Shown here in pieces: positions 17,231 to 26,480 of a DNA stretch of 51,574 nt. Source of the DNA: Betaproteobacteria bacterium (GTDB lineage: Bacteria > Pseudomonadota > Gammaproteobacteria > Burkholderiales > SG8-41); contig JANXRI010000212.1 in the NCBI GenBank assembly GCA_025353085.1, positions 1 through 51,574 on the forward strand. The letters run 5' to 3'. The position numbers and the translations under genes are program-made. The stretch's first letter is position 1; each line of letters begins with the position of its first letter. The notes under the pieces were generated by a model. That model saw only the letters and a list, made by a program, of their open reading frames with translations. It made no database searches and was not told the DNA's origin.

Positions 17231-18595
17231 ATGAATATTCTGACCACCCTGATTGCGTTTGCAGTTGCGCTCGGTTCACTCGTCGTCGTGCACGAATTCG
17301 GCCACTATCTCGCGGCCCGGCTATGCAACGTGAAAGTGTTGCGCTTTTCAGTCGGCTTCGGTCGCGTGCTGGCGAGCCGCCGCCTGGGCCGCGATCAAAC
17401 TGAATGGGCGCTCGCGGCATTTCCGCTCGGCGGTTACGTAAAGATGCTCGATGAGCGCGAAGGTGAGGTAGCGCCGCCAGATTTGCCGCGTGCCTTCAAC
17501 CGGCAATCCGTCGCCCGCCGCTACTTTATCGTGGTGGCCGGACCGCTCGCCAACTTCGTGCTTGCCATCGGTCTTTATTGGCTGATCTTCATGCATGGCG
17601 TGCCGGGGATCAAGCCCGTCATTGGCGGCGTGGCGGCGGGATCGCCGGCCGCACAGGCGCAATTCCAGGCCGGTGAAGTCCTCACGAAGGTGGGGGGCGA
17701 GGCAGTTACGACATGGCAGGATGCGCGCTGGCAGTTACTCAAACATGCGGTCGACCGGTCGAACGTCGCCATTGAAGCGCAAAACGAGCACGCGGAAATT
17801 CACGTTCATAGACTCGATATGGCGGGTTTGAAGCCGAGCGATCTCGATGGCGATTTTTTACGCACATTGGGTTTCGCGCGACAACAGCCGCCGCTGCCGC
17901 CGGTGATCGGGCGCGTAGTAGCCGGCGGCGCCGCGGAACGCGCCGGTATGCTTGCCGGCGATGAAGTGCTGAGCATCGACGGTGTTGCGGTCAGGCGCTG
18001 GGACGAGGTCGTCACGACCATCGGCGCGAGTCCGCAGCGCGAACTTGTGCTCGAAGTAAAACGGGGCGACGCGCGCCAAAAAATCGCAGTAAAGCCGGAC
18101 GCAGTCCTTGAAAATTCAACTCGCATCGGTCGCATCGGGGTTGCGGTGCGCGTCGATGCCAATGCGATGCGCCAGTACGCGGTGGAAGTTCGTTATTCTC
18201 CGTTGACCGCCATCGGCAAAGCACTCGAGCGCACGTGGGACACTTCGCTTTTCAGCCTGCGCATGCTCGGCAAAATGATTATCGGCGAAGTATCGTTGAA
18301 GAACCTGAGCGGACCGATTACGATCGCCGATTATGCGGGCCAGTCGGCGCAAGGCGGATGGATTTCCTATCTCGCGTTTATTGCGCTGATCAGCATCAGT
18401 CTCGGGGTGTTGAATTTATTGCCGATCCCCTTATTGGATGGCGGACATTTGATGTATTATATGATTGAAATTGTTAAGGGAAGTCCCGTGTCAACCCAAG
18501 CAATGGAGATCGGTCAAAACATTGGGATGGGATTGCTGTTTTTACTCATGACCTTTGCACTATATAACGATGTCAGCAGGCTTTTAACCGGTTAA
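17231..18595 (+). CDS. rseP: RIP metalloprotease RseP (site-2 protease)
   Basis: 454 aa from the ATG at 17231. The zinc motif HEFGH (residues 21-25) lies in the first membrane segment; two periplasmic PDZ domains follow (about 115-290), and the C-terminal membrane motif NLLPIPLLDGGHL carries the third zinc ligand. RseP cleaves RseA and other single-span substrates and signal peptide remnants in the sigma-E envelope stress response. Its place just before bamA fits that role. Confidence 0.97.
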   Translation: MNILTTLIAFAVALGSLVVVHEFGHYLAARLCNVKVLRFSVGFGRVLASRRLGRDQTEWALAAFPLGGYVKMLDEREGEVAPPDLPRAFNRQSVARRYFIVVAGPLANFVLAIGLYWLIFMHGVPGIKPVIGGVAAGSPAAQAQFQAGEVLTKVGGEAVTTWQDARWQLLKHAVDRSNVAIEAQNEHAEIHVHRLDMAGLKPSDLDGDFLRTLGFARQQPPLPPVIGRVVAGGAAERAGMLAGDEVLSIDGVAVRRWDEVVTTIGASPQRELVLEVKRGDARQKIAVKPDAVLENSTRIGRIGVAVRVDANAMRQYAVEVRYSPLTAIGKALERTWDTSLFSLRMLGKMIIGEVSLKNLSGPITIADYAGQSAQGGWISYLAFIALISISLGVLNLLPIPLLDGGHLMYYMIEIVKGSPVSTQAMEIGQNIGMGLLFLLMTFALYNDVSRLLTG

Positions 18596-18599
18596 CACG

Positions 18600-20867
18600 A
18601 TGCGCGTCCCCCAACACTTCCTGCTTGTTGTTGCCGCCGCGATGACGTCCAGCGCACTCGCTTTTGATCCCTTCGTCGTGAAGGATATCCGCATCGAAGG
18701 CATTCAGCGCACTGAAGCGGGCACCATATTCAGCTACATGCCGGTCAAGGTCGGCGAGACCATGACCGATGACAAAGCGGCGCAGGCAATACGCTCGCTT
18801 TACGCTACCGGTTTTTTTAAAGATGTGAGCCTTGAAGTCGACAACGGTGTACTGATTGTCAACGTTCAGGAGCGGCCGTCGGTCGCGCAAATCGATATCG
18901 TCGGCGCCAAGGAATTCAGCAAGGAAGATTTGCTCAAAGGATTACGTTCGATCGGCCTCGCTGACGGGCGCATTTTCGACCGCGGTCTGCTCGACAAATC
19001 GGAACAGGAACTAAAGCGCCAGTACATCAGCCGGGGCAAGTATTCGGCGCAGATCACGACGACCGCGACACCGCTGGAACGTAATCGGGTGGCGGTCAGG
19101 TTCGATATCGTCGAAGGCGAAGTCGCAAAGATCCGCCAGATCAGCGTCATCGGTAACCGGGTTTTCACGGAAAAAGAACTGCTGAACCAATTCAAGCTGC
19201 GCACACCTGGATTGCTCACGTGGTTCAGTAAGGACGACCAGTATTCAAAGCAGAAGCTGGCAGCCGATCTCGAAACGCTGCGCTCATATTATCTTGACCG
19301 CGGCTATCTCGAATTCAATGTCGATTCAACGCAGATCTCGATTACGCCTGACAAAAAAGACGTCTACATTACGATCGGCTTATCCGAAGGCGCGCAATAT
19401 ACGGTGGCCGACGTCAAGCTCGCCGGTGAAACGTTGATTCCCGAAGCGGAGGCGCGCAAGCTCATCAAAATCCAGCCGGGTGAAGTTTTTTCGCGCAGCA
19501 AGTTGACCGAATCGACCAAGCTGCTGAGCGACCGCATCGGTAACGACGGCTACGCTTTCGCCAACGTCAATGCAGTGCCGGAATTGGACAAGGATAAACG
19601 CAAAGTCAATTTCACGTTCTTCGTTGATCCCGGCCGCCGGGTCTACGTGCGGCGCATCAATGTAACCGGCAACACGCGCACGAGAGACGAAGTGATCCGG
19701 CGCGAAATGCGCCAACTTGAAGGCGGCTGGTATTCGGCCGGTAAAATTCAAAACTCCAAACAACGCGTCGACCGCCTCGGATATTTCGCCGACGTCAATG
19801 TCGAAACGCCGAGCGTTCCAGGCACCACGGATCAGGTCGACCTCAATATAAATGTGACAGAGAAACCGACCGGCAGCGTTTTGTTCGGCGCCGGCTTCGG
19901 CAGCGAAGGCGTGGTGTTGAGCGGCGGGATCACCCAGCAAAATGTGTTCGGCTCCGGTAATCACATTGGCGTGCAAATCAATTCGAGCAAGATCAACACG
20001 GTGTATTCGCTGTCCTTTACGCAGCCGTACTGGACTGTCGACGGTGTAAGCAGAGGTTTTGACGTATATCACCGGAAAAGCAATCCGGCGGCGCTCGGCC
20101 TCGGCTTGTATGAAACCTCCACCACCGGAGGCCAGGCGCGAATCGGCATTCCGTTTACTGATATTGACTCCGTGACGTTAGGCGCCGGGTACGAAAGTAC
20201 GAATCTGACGGCATTCACCGGCGCGCCGGTACAAATTACCAGCTATGTGAACACGTTTGGCAATCAAAACACCGCGGTGTTGGGCACCGTCGGCTGGGGC
20301 CGCGATACGCGCGACAGCGCAATCTATCCGACATCCGGTGCGATCTCGCGCGCCAACCTCGAATCTGGCTTGCCGGGCGGCACGCTGCGCTTTTACAAAG
20401 TGAGCGCGGAGCATAAAAGATACTTTCCGGTGACGCGCAATTTCGTGCTCTATGGCAACGCGGAAATCGGTTATGGCGGCGGCTATGCCGGCAAGCCGCT
20501 GCCTTTCTTCCGCAATTACTACACGGGCGGTCCGACCTCGGTGCGCGGCTTTTACCCGGCGAATATCGGGCCTAAGGACATTAACGGCGATCCGACCGGC
20601 GGCCAGCGCAAGCTCGTGACCAACCTGGAAGTGCTGTTTCCGTTTCCCGGCATGCAGAATGACAAATCGATCAGACTTTCAACCTTCGTCGACGCCGGTA
20701 TTGTCGGCGACACTTATTCGATCAGCCAGGCGCGCGCGTCAGCGGGGATTGCAGTGTCTTATGTCTCGCCGTTTGGCCCGCTCAAATTGAGTTTCGCCCA
20801 ACCGGTAAGGTCGCAAGCCGGGGACAAGCTGCAAAAAATTCAGTTCCAGTTCGGCCAGCAGTTTTAG
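18600..20867 (+). CDS. bamA: Outer membrane protein assembly factor BamA
   Basis: 755 aa. Signal peptide with probable cleavage after A21 (SSALA-FDPF), five POTRA repeats (about 24-420; the first begins FVVKDIRIEGIQRTE) and a C-terminal 16-strand barrel that contains the conserved VRGF motif (TSVRGFYPANIG). The final residue is Phe, the usual BAM recognition end. BamA inserts beta-barrel proteins into the outer membrane. Begins 4 bp after rseP. Confidence 0.98.
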   Translation: MRVPQHFLLVVAAAMTSSALAFDPFVVKDIRIEGIQRTEAGTIFSYMPVKVGETMTDDKAAQAIRSLYATGFFKDVSLEVDNGVLIVNVQERPSVAQIDIVGAKEFSKEDLLKGLRSIGLADGRIFDRGLLDKSEQELKRQYISRGKYSAQITTTATPLERNRVAVRFDIVEGEVAKIRQISVIGNRVFTEKELLNQFKLRTPGLLTWFSKDDQYSKQKLAADLETLRSYYLDRGYLEFNVDSTQISITPDKKDVYITIGLSEGAQYTVADVKLAGETLIPEAEARKLIKIQPGEVFSRSKLTESTKLLSDRIGNDGYAFANVNAVPELDKDKRKVNFTFFVDPGRRVYVRRINVTGNTRTRDEVIRREMRQLEGGWYSAGKIQNSKQRVDRLGYFADVNVETPSVPGTTDQVDLNINVTEKPTGSVLFGAGFGSEGVVLSGGITQQNVFGSGNHIGVQINSSKINTVYSLSFTQPYWTVDGVSRGFDVYHRKSNPAALGLGLYETSTTGGQARIGIPFTDIDSVTLGAGYESTNLTAFTGAPVQITSYVNTFGNQNTAVLGTVGWGRDTRDSAIYPTSGAISRANLESGLPGGTLRFYKVSAEHKRYFPVTRNFVLYGNAEIGYGGGYAGKPLPFFRNYYTGGPTSVRGFYPANIGPKDINGDPTGGQRKLVTNLEVLFPFPGMQNDKSIRLSTFVDAGIVGDTYSISQARASAGIAVSYVSPFGPLKLSFAQPVRSQAGDKLQKIQFQFGQQF

Positions 20868-20918
20868 AATTCGAAGCGCCAATCGCGAACCGGTTAATGA
20901 AAGTGTAAGGAGACGACT

Positions 20919-21428
20919 TTGAAGCAAATTTACTTGATTACCCTGATGGCCGCGTTGCTGGCTGGCAGTATGTTGTCGCCAGCGCAGGCGGCTGATCTCA
21001 AAATCGGTTTCATTGACGCTGATCGAATCAACCGCGAGTCGGTTCCCGCCGAGCGTGCCACTAAGAAACTCGAGAAAGAGTTCGCGCCGCGTGAGCAGGA
21101 CCTGCGCAAGATTGAAGCGCAGATAAAGAGCCTGCAAGGCCAGCTTGAAAAGGACGGCTTGACGATGAGCGAGACCGATCGTCGCACCAAGGAAACAGAA
21201 CTAGGCCGCCAGACACGGGAATTTCAGCGCCTGCAGCGCGAATTCCGAGAAGATCTGAATTTACGCCGCAATGAGGAACTCGCCGCGCTGTTCGAACGCG
21301 CCAACCGCGTGATCAAGCAGGTCGCCGAGAGCGAGAAATACGACCTGATTGTGCAGGAAGCCGTCTACCGCAGTCCGCGCATCGACATCACCGAAAAGGT
21401 CATGAAGGCGCTCGCGGCCGAGAAATAG
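20919..21428 (+). CDS. skp: Periplasmic chaperone Skp/OmpH family
   Basis: 169 aa with a TTG start at 20919, fixed by the strong site AAGGAGA (20907-20913). Signal peptide cleaves probably after A24 (SPAQA). The mature part is mostly long charged helices, matching Skp tentacles, and ends EKVMKALAAEK. It holds unfolded outer-membrane proteins on the way to BamA, its upstream neighbour. Followed by a perfect hairpin and lpxD. Confidence 0.94.
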   Translation: MKQIYLITLMAALLAGSMLSPAQAADLKIGFIDADRINRESVPAERATKKLEKEFAPREQDLRKIEAQIKSLQGQLEKDGLTMSETDRRTKETELGRQTREFQRLQREFREDLNLRRNEELAALFERANRVIKQVAESEKYDLIVQEAVYRSPRIDITEKVMKALAAEK

Positions 21429-21440
21429 TCCGGTCGCTCG

Positions 21441-21458
21441 ATCGCGGCATACCGCGAT
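21441..21458 (+). other. Perfect hairpin between skp and lpxD
   Basis: ATCGCGG (21441-21447), loop CATA, CCGCGAT (21452-21458). There is no U-tract after it, so it is not a standard intrinsic terminator; it could protect the 3' end of an upstream mRNA segment or slow readthrough to lpxD. Confidence 0.35.
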
Positions 21459-21480
21459 TCACGCGCGCTATGGGAATGCA

Positions 21481-22527
21481 ATGACCAGGCGCAAACTTTT
21501 CAGACTAGATGAAATTACCGGGCAGTTCGGTGGTACGCTGCTCGGCGACCCGGCTATCCGGGTGAGCCAGGTAGCATCGCTGACAGCGGCTGGCGCCACC
21601 GATATCGTTTTCATTTCGCAAGCGCGTTATCTTGGCCAGCTGTTGCAAACCAAGGCGGGCGCGGCGATCCTCGGCGCCGATGCGCCCGAGGCGGCGGGAA
21701 TAGCGCGCATCATATGCGCGAATCCTTACGCTTATTTTGCCAGGGTTTCAACCTTATTCAATCCAGCAGCGGCCACCGTCGCCGGCACGCATAAAAGCGC
21801 TGTCGTCGACAAGTCGGCGCGCGTCGATAAGACGGCCAGCCTCGGCGCCGGCGCAGTGGTCGGCAAAAAAGTGCGCATCGGCAAACGCGTCCGGATTGGC
21901 GCCGGATGTTTTGTCGGCGAGGAAAGCAGCATCGGCGACGATTCGATGCTGCATTCCAATGTGTCGGTTTATCACGGCTGCCGAATTGGCGAACGCTGCA
22001 TAGTGCACGCAGGCGTCGTTATCGGCGCCGATGGTTTTGGCATTGCGCGCGAAGCAGGGAAGTGGCAGAAAATACCGCAAATCGGCGGGGTCGATATCGG
22101 CAATGACGTCGAGATCGGCGCCAATACGACAATCGACCGCGGGACACTCGAAGACACGCTGATCGGCGACGGGGTCAAGCTCGATAACCAGATTCAGATT
22201 GCGCACAACGTCAAAATCGGCGCTCACACGGCGATTGCCGCCTGCGTCGGCATTGCCGGCAGTGCGACGATCGGACGCAATTGCGCGCTCGGCGGCGCGG
22301 CGATGATCTACGGACATATTACAATCGCGGATAACGTCAGCATCTCTGCCGGAACCCTGGTGATGAAATCGCTCGTGCAGCCGGGCACGTATACGGGCGT
22401 ATATCCGTTTTCAACGCATCAGCGCTGGCTCAAAAATGCAGCGCAGTTGCGCAACCTCGATGAGCTCGCCGAACGCGTGCGCACACTCGAAGCGCGACTT
22501 GGCAAAGACAAAGGAAACTCGCAGTGA
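21481..22527 (+). CDS. lpxD: UDP-3-O-(3-hydroxyacyl)glucosamine N-acyltransferase
   Basis: 348 aa. N-terminal uridine-binding domain followed by a left-handed beta-helix built of hexapeptide repeats (about residues 105-310), then a C-terminal helix. Catalytic histidine region IQIAHNVKIGAHT is intact. Third step of lipid A synthesis. Ends with GTGA overlapping the fabZ start; the order lpxD-fabZ-lpxA-lpxB is the classic lipid A cluster. Confidence 0.98.
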   Translation: MTRRKLFRLDEITGQFGGTLLGDPAIRVSQVASLTAAGATDIVFISQARYLGQLLQTKAGAAILGADAPEAAGIARIICANPYAYFARVSTLFNPAAATVAGTHKSAVVDKSARVDKTASLGAGAVVGKKVRIGKRVRIGAGCFVGEESSIGDDSMLHSNVSVYHGCRIGERCIVHAGVVIGADGFGIAREAGKWQKIPQIGGVDIGNDVEIGANTTIDRGTLEDTLIGDGVKLDNQIQIAHNVKIGAHTAIAACVGIAGSATIGRNCALGGAAMIYGHITIADNVSISAGTLVMKSLVQPGTYTGVYPFSTHQRWLKNAAQLRNLDELAERVRTLEARLGKDKGNSQ

Positions 22528-22982
22528 ACAGCATGGACATACACGAAATTCTCGCGTATCTGCCGCACCGCTATCCGTTCCTGCTGGTGGACAAAGTGAT
22601 TTCCTGCGAACCCGGCAAGGGCATCGTAGCCATCAAGAATGTCACGATTAATGAGCATTTTTTTGCCGGCCATTTTCCGCATCATCCGGTGATGCCCGGC
22701 GTGCTCATTATCGAGGCGCTCGCGCAGACCGCCGCCATCCTTACTTTCAAGACTCACAATCACAAGGCGGACGATAAATCGGTTTACTACTTTGTCGGAA
22801 TCGACAAGGCGCGCTTTAAAAAACCGGTCATGCCGGGTGATGCGCTCGAACTGAATGTGGAAATCAAGCGCTTCGCACGTGGCATTTGGTGGTTCGCGAC
22901 GCGCGCCAAGGTCGACGGCCAGGTGGTTACCGAAGCCGAACTGATGTGCACGCTGCGCACAATCGACAATACGACGGCGTAG
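22524..22982 (+). CDS. fabZ: 3-hydroxyacyl-ACP dehydratase FabZ
   Basis: 152 aa with GTG start at 22524, after AAGGAAA. Hot-dog fold with the catalytic pair H50 (AGHFPHHPVMPG) and E64 (LIIEALAQ). It dehydrates 3-hydroxyacyl-ACP in fatty acid elongation, competing with LpxA and LpxD for the same substrate pool, which explains its place in the lipid A operon. An ATG at 22533 is an alternative start. Confidence 0.97.
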   Translation: MNSMDIHEILAYLPHRYPFLLVDKVISCEPGKGIVAIKNVTINEHFFAGHFPHHPVMPGVLIIEALAQTAAILTFKTHNHKADDKSVYYFVGIDKARFKKPVMPGDALELNVEIKRFARGIWWFATRAKVDGQVVTEAELMCTLRTIDNTTA

Positions 22983-22997
22983 CCGGGTTACCCGATA

Positions 22998-23774
22998 GTG
23001 GCGGCAATTCATCCTACAGCGATTGTGCAACCGGGCGCCCAGCTCGCGGCCGACGTCGAGATCGGTGCTTACACGGTTATCGGTGAACATGTCGAAATCG
23101 ACAGCGGCACTCACATCGGTCCGCACGCAGTTATCACGGGGCATACCCGTATCGGCCGCGACAACCGAATTTTTCAGTTCGTGTCGCTCGGCGAAGCGCC
23201 GCAAGACAAAAAATACGCAGGCGAACCGACGCGGCTTGAAATCGGCAATGGCAACACTATCCGCGAATTTTGCACGTTCAATTGCGGCACCGTGCAGGAC
23301 GCCGGCGTAACCCGGCTCGGCGATGACAACTGGGTGATGGCCTATGTTCACCTGGCTCACGATTGTCAGGTCGGCAGCCATGCCATTTTCGCCAATAATG
23401 CGCAGCTTGCCGGCCACGTTCTTGTCGACGACTACGCGATACTCGGCGGATTTACCGCGGTGCATCAGTTCTGTCATATCGGCGCGCACAGCATCACCGC
23501 GATCGGAACAGTCGTGTTGCAGGATGTTCCCCCATTCGTGACCGCCTCGGGCAACACGGCCCGGCCCTATGGCATCAATTCGGAAGGTCTCAAGCGGCGC
23601 GGCTTTGCGCCTGCTGCAATCGCCGCGATCAAGCGCGCGTATAAAACGCTGTACAAATCGGGGCTCGGAATTGAAGATGCAAAGCGCGAGATTGCTCTTG
23701 ATATCGGTGAGTGCCCCGAGTTGCAGGTATTGCTGAATTTTCTCATCCAGTCGACGCGTGGCATCATCCGCTGA
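22998..23774 (+). CDS. lpxA: Acyl-ACP-UDP-N-acetylglucosamine O-acyltransferase
   Basis: 258 aa with GTG start at 22998. Left-handed beta-helix of hexapeptide repeats; catalytic histidine H121 in VHLAHDCQVG matches E. coli H125; the C-terminal helical domain starts with RRGF. First step of lipid A synthesis. The 3' end overlaps lpxB by 17 bp. Confidence 0.98.
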   Translation: MAAIHPTAIVQPGAQLAADVEIGAYTVIGEHVEIDSGTHIGPHAVITGHTRIGRDNRIFQFVSLGEAPQDKKYAGEPTRLEIGNGNTIREFCTFNCGTVQDAGVTRLGDDNWVMAYVHLAHDCQVGSHAIFANNAQLAGHVLVDDYAILGGFTAVHQFCHIGAHSITAIGTVVLQDVPPFVTASGNTARPYGINSEGLKRRGFAPAAIAAIKRAYKTLYKSGLGIEDAKREIALDIGECPELQVLLNFLIQSTRGIIR

Positions 23775-24927
23775 ACGTGCGGCCCGTCCGCGGACCGTCG
23801 CGATCGTGGCGGGCGAAGCGTCGGGAGACTTGCTCGGCAGCCAGCTGATACTGGCACTGCGCGATTACCTCCCGGGATTGAACGTTGTCGGCATCGGCGG
23901 ACCACGCATGGAAGCTGCTGGCATGGATATATGGTTTCCGCTCGAAAAGCTTGCTGTTCGCGGTTACTTCGAAGTCCTTAAGCACTTTTTTGAAATCGTC
24001 GGCATTCGCCGCCAACTGCGTCGCCGCCTGCTCGCCGATCGACCGGATCTTTTCATCGGCGTCGATGCGCCCGACTTTAATCTCGGCCTTGAGCGCAGCC
24101 TCAAGGCACGCGGCATTCCGACGGTCCATTACGTGAGCCCCGCGATCTGGATGTGGCGGCGTGAGCGGTTGCGAAAAATAAAGCGCGCCGTCAACAAAAT
24201 GCTCACGTTGTTTCCTTTCGAGGTGGATATTTACCGCCAGGCTGGCATCGACGTTGCGTTCGTCGGTCATCCGCTCGCCGATCTGCTCGACCAGATTCCG
24301 CGTGACGATGCGGCACGTGAGCAGTTGCGATTGCCGCCATCGGTGCCGGTAGTGGCATTGCTGCCGGGTAGCCGGCAGAGCGAGCTTCAGTACATGGCGG
24401 ATCTCTTTATACAGACTGCCAAGCTGCTGCACGCACGCTTACCGAATGCGGTATTCCTCGCGCCGCTGACCACGCGTGAAACACGCGTAATGTTCGAAAC
24501 CGCGCTGTACGACAACCACGCCGAAAACCTGCCGCTAACCATTATGTTTGGCCATGCGCAGGACGCGATGGCGGCCGCCGATGTCGTGCTCGTGGCATCA
24601 GGAACGGCGACCTTGGAGGCCGCACTCCTGCACAAACCGATGGTCATCACATACAAGATGCCACCGGCGACCTACTGGCTGCTGCAAGGCAAGGGGTACC
24701 TGCCTTACTACGGGTTGCCAAACATACTCGCCCGCGAGTTTGTCGTGCCTGAACTCATACAGGACGACGCGACGCCCGAAAATCTCAATCAGGCGCTGAT
24801 CAATCTGCTCGCAGATGTTGCCACGCGCGATCGAATCGCCGGCAAGTTCGCCGCGATGAGCGCCAGCCTCAACCGCGGCGCGGCGCGGCAGGCGGCGCTA
24901 GCAGTCTTACCGATGCTGCAAAGCTAG
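23758..24927 (+). CDS. lpxB: Lipid-A-disaccharide synthase
   Basis: 389 aa with GTG start at 23758. GT19 family; the start VAIVAGEASGDLLGSQL, VHYVSPAIWMWRRER, LLPGSRQSELQ and VASGTATLEAAL are all recognisable. It joins UDP-2,3-diacylglucosamine and lipid X to the lipid A disaccharide at the inner membrane. Followed by rnhB after one base. Confidence 0.98.
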   Translation: MASSAERAARPRTVAIVAGEASGDLLGSQLILALRDYLPGLNVVGIGGPRMEAAGMDIWFPLEKLAVRGYFEVLKHFFEIVGIRRQLRRRLLADRPDLFIGVDAPDFNLGLERSLKARGIPTVHYVSPAIWMWRRERLRKIKRAVNKMLTLFPFEVDIYRQAGIDVAFVGHPLADLLDQIPRDDAAREQLRLPPSVPVVALLPGSRQSELQYMADLFIQTAKLLHARLPNAVFLAPLTTRETRVMFETALYDNHAENLPLTIMFGHAQDAMAAADVVLVASGTATLEAALLHKPMVITYKMPPATYWLLQGKGYLPYYGLPNILAREFVVPELIQDDATPENLNQALINLLADVATRDRIAGKFAAMSASLNRGAARQAALAVLPMLQS

Positions 24928-24928
24928 C

Positions 24929-25492
24929 ATGCGCTGCGGCGTCGACGAGGCGGGACGCGGACCGCTCGCCGGGCCGGTGTTTGCCGCGGCGGTGATCTTA
25001 GGCGACGGGCATGGCATCACCGGCCTGGCGGACTCCAAAACGCTCAGCGCAGTGCGGCGAGTTGCGCTGGCGACCAAAATTAAAAAGTATGCGATTGCAT
25101 GGGCCGTCGCGAGCGCGTCCGTCGAGGAAATCGACGCCCTGAACATTCTGCAGGCCACGCTGCTCGCAATGCGTCGCGCGGTGGAGGCGCTCGACAGGTT
25201 GCCTACTGAAGTACTCGTCGACGGACTTTTCTGCCCGCAGGTTGCATTGCCTTCGCGTGCCATCGTCCGCGGCGACTCGCTGATTCCCGAGATATCCGCA
25301 GCGTCTATTCTGGCGAAGACCTCACGCGATGCGCTCATGGTCGCCCTGCATTCGCAATATCCCGGCTATGGGTTCGACCGGCATAAGGGCTATGGCACCG
25401 CCCGGCATCTGGACGCATTGCGCTTGCACGGCGCCTGTGAGGCGCATCGGCGTACTTTCGCGCCAGTTCGATTCTTGCTCGATAAGGACTAA
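24929..25492 (+). CDS. rnhB: Ribonuclease HII
   Basis: 187 aa. The active-site motif VDEAGRGPLAGPV begins at residue 5, so the protein is slightly short at the N terminus relative to E. coli, but the motif and later catalytic acids are complete (LADSKTLS, GDSLIPEISAASILAK, HKGYGT). It removes ribonucleotides and RNA from DNA hybrids. Last gene of the lipid A string; converges on the senB-type gene with a 10 bp gap. Confidence 0.96.
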   Translation: MRCGVDEAGRGPLAGPVFAAAVILGDGHGITGLADSKTLSAVRRVALATKIKKYAIAWAVASASVEEIDALNILQATLLAMRRAVEALDRLPTEVLVDGLFCPQVALPSRAIVRGDSLIPEISAASILAKTSRDALMVALHSQYPGYGFDRHKGYGTARHLDALRLHGACEAHRRTFAPVRFLLDKD

Positions 25493-25502
25493 CGTTCGCG
25501 AA

Positions 25503-26453
25503 CTACGCGCTCAACTCATGCATCAACTGTCGTAGCGCGGCTTTTTCGCGCCGCGGCCGGGTCAAGTCGCGGCGGGCGGCGCATTGGCGCTTTAATTCGG
25601 CATAAAATTTCGGCGCCGACTCGGCGCGCCACAATAAGCGAGCAAGCGCGCGTTCGTCGCCGGGCGGAAAATATCCCGCGTAATCTCGCCCCAGCATGCC
25701 GACATTTCCCGCTACCCGCGACGCGATGACCGGCACGCCTGCCGCGAGCGCTTCAGTGACCACATTGGCGCCGCCTTCAAGGCGTGAACTAATAATCAAA
25801 AGCCGCGCACGCGCGAGGCGGCGCACTGCGGCGCCGTGCGGCACTTCACCGATCCAGCGATAACGTGGCTCGCGGCGCATCCACTGCCTGGCTTCCCGTT
25901 CCATCGATTTCTTTAGCGCACCGCCGACCTGGATTGCTCTGATGCGGCTCGCGGGCGGCAGGTGCGCTAAGGCGGCGGCGAGCCGGAACGGGTCTTTGAC
26001 CTCGCGCAGATGACCGCTGATGCAAATCTCGAAGCGTGACTTCAGCGGCGCTGCCTTTTTCACGGGTTGCGTCGACTGATAGATCACCCGCGTTTTGTGC
26101 CGCAGACGCCGCGGCAGTTCTTTGAGTCCTTCGTCTTGTAGTACGACCAGGCGGGTCGCCAGTTCAAGAGAGAGTTGGGCCTCGGCATCCACCCGTATGT
26201 CGCCGTAAAGATCGGTGCCGGTCAGCATCAGCACGAGCGGGCGATTGGGAAATGCAGCGGCGAAGCGCGCGATCGAATCGTGACTGCGCCGGGCGTGCAG
26301 CGCAATCATGACATCGGCGTTGGCGCCGTCCCACGCCGTTTGCACACGAATCCGATGACCGAGATCGCGCAGCAGCATGGACCAGCGTAATGCCGTATTG
26401 CGATTACCGGAGTGCGCAACGGGCCGCGCAGGCGTGATGAGTGCAATTTTCAT
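25503..26453 (-). CDS. senB: SenB-type selenosugar synthase (GT4-like glycosyltransferase, TIGR04348 type)
   Basis: 316 aa from the ATG at 26453; the frame stays open upstream but MKIALITPARPVAHSGNRNT is the family start. GT-B fold: N-terminal Rossmann start with SGNRNTALRW (residues 15-24), a linker with SGHLREVKDPFR (146-157), and a C-terminal nucleotide-sugar site with SRLEGGANVVTEALAAGVPV (223-241) and YFPPGDERAL. In Variovorax the SenB family forms a selenosugar from UDP-sugar and selenophosphate. The divergent neighbour is a SenA-like protein, which supports this function; on sequence alone it could be an uncharacterised glycosyltransferase. No signal peptide or membrane segment is seen. 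Confidence 0.78.
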   Translation of the reverse strand: MKIALITPARPVAHSGNRNTALRWSMLLRDLGHRIRVQTAWDGANADVMIALHARRSHDSIARFAAAFPNRPLVLMLTGTDLYGDIRVDAEAQLSLELATRLVVLQDEGLKELPRRLRHKTRVIYQSTQPVKKAAPLKSRFEICISGHLREVKDPFRLAAALAHLPPASRIRAIQVGGALKKSMEREARQWMRREPRYRWIGEVPHGAAVRRLARARLLIISSRLEGGANVVTEALAAGVPVIASRVAGNVGMLGRDYAGYFPPGDERALARLLWRAESAPKFYAELKRQCAARRDLTRPRREKAALRQLMHELSA

Positions 26454-26474
26454 GCGTTGCCGTTGAGCTAAAAT
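26447..26474 (+). promoter_or_regulatory. Candidate senA promoter overlapping the senB start
   Basis: TTTTCA (26447-26452), 16 bp, then TAAAAT (26469-26474). The -10 lies 6 bp before the senA ATG, so the transcript would be leaderless or nearly so. The two divergent start codons are separated by only 27 bp, and no Shine-Dalgarno is present for senA. Confidence 0.3.
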
Positions 26475-26480
26475 GCCACC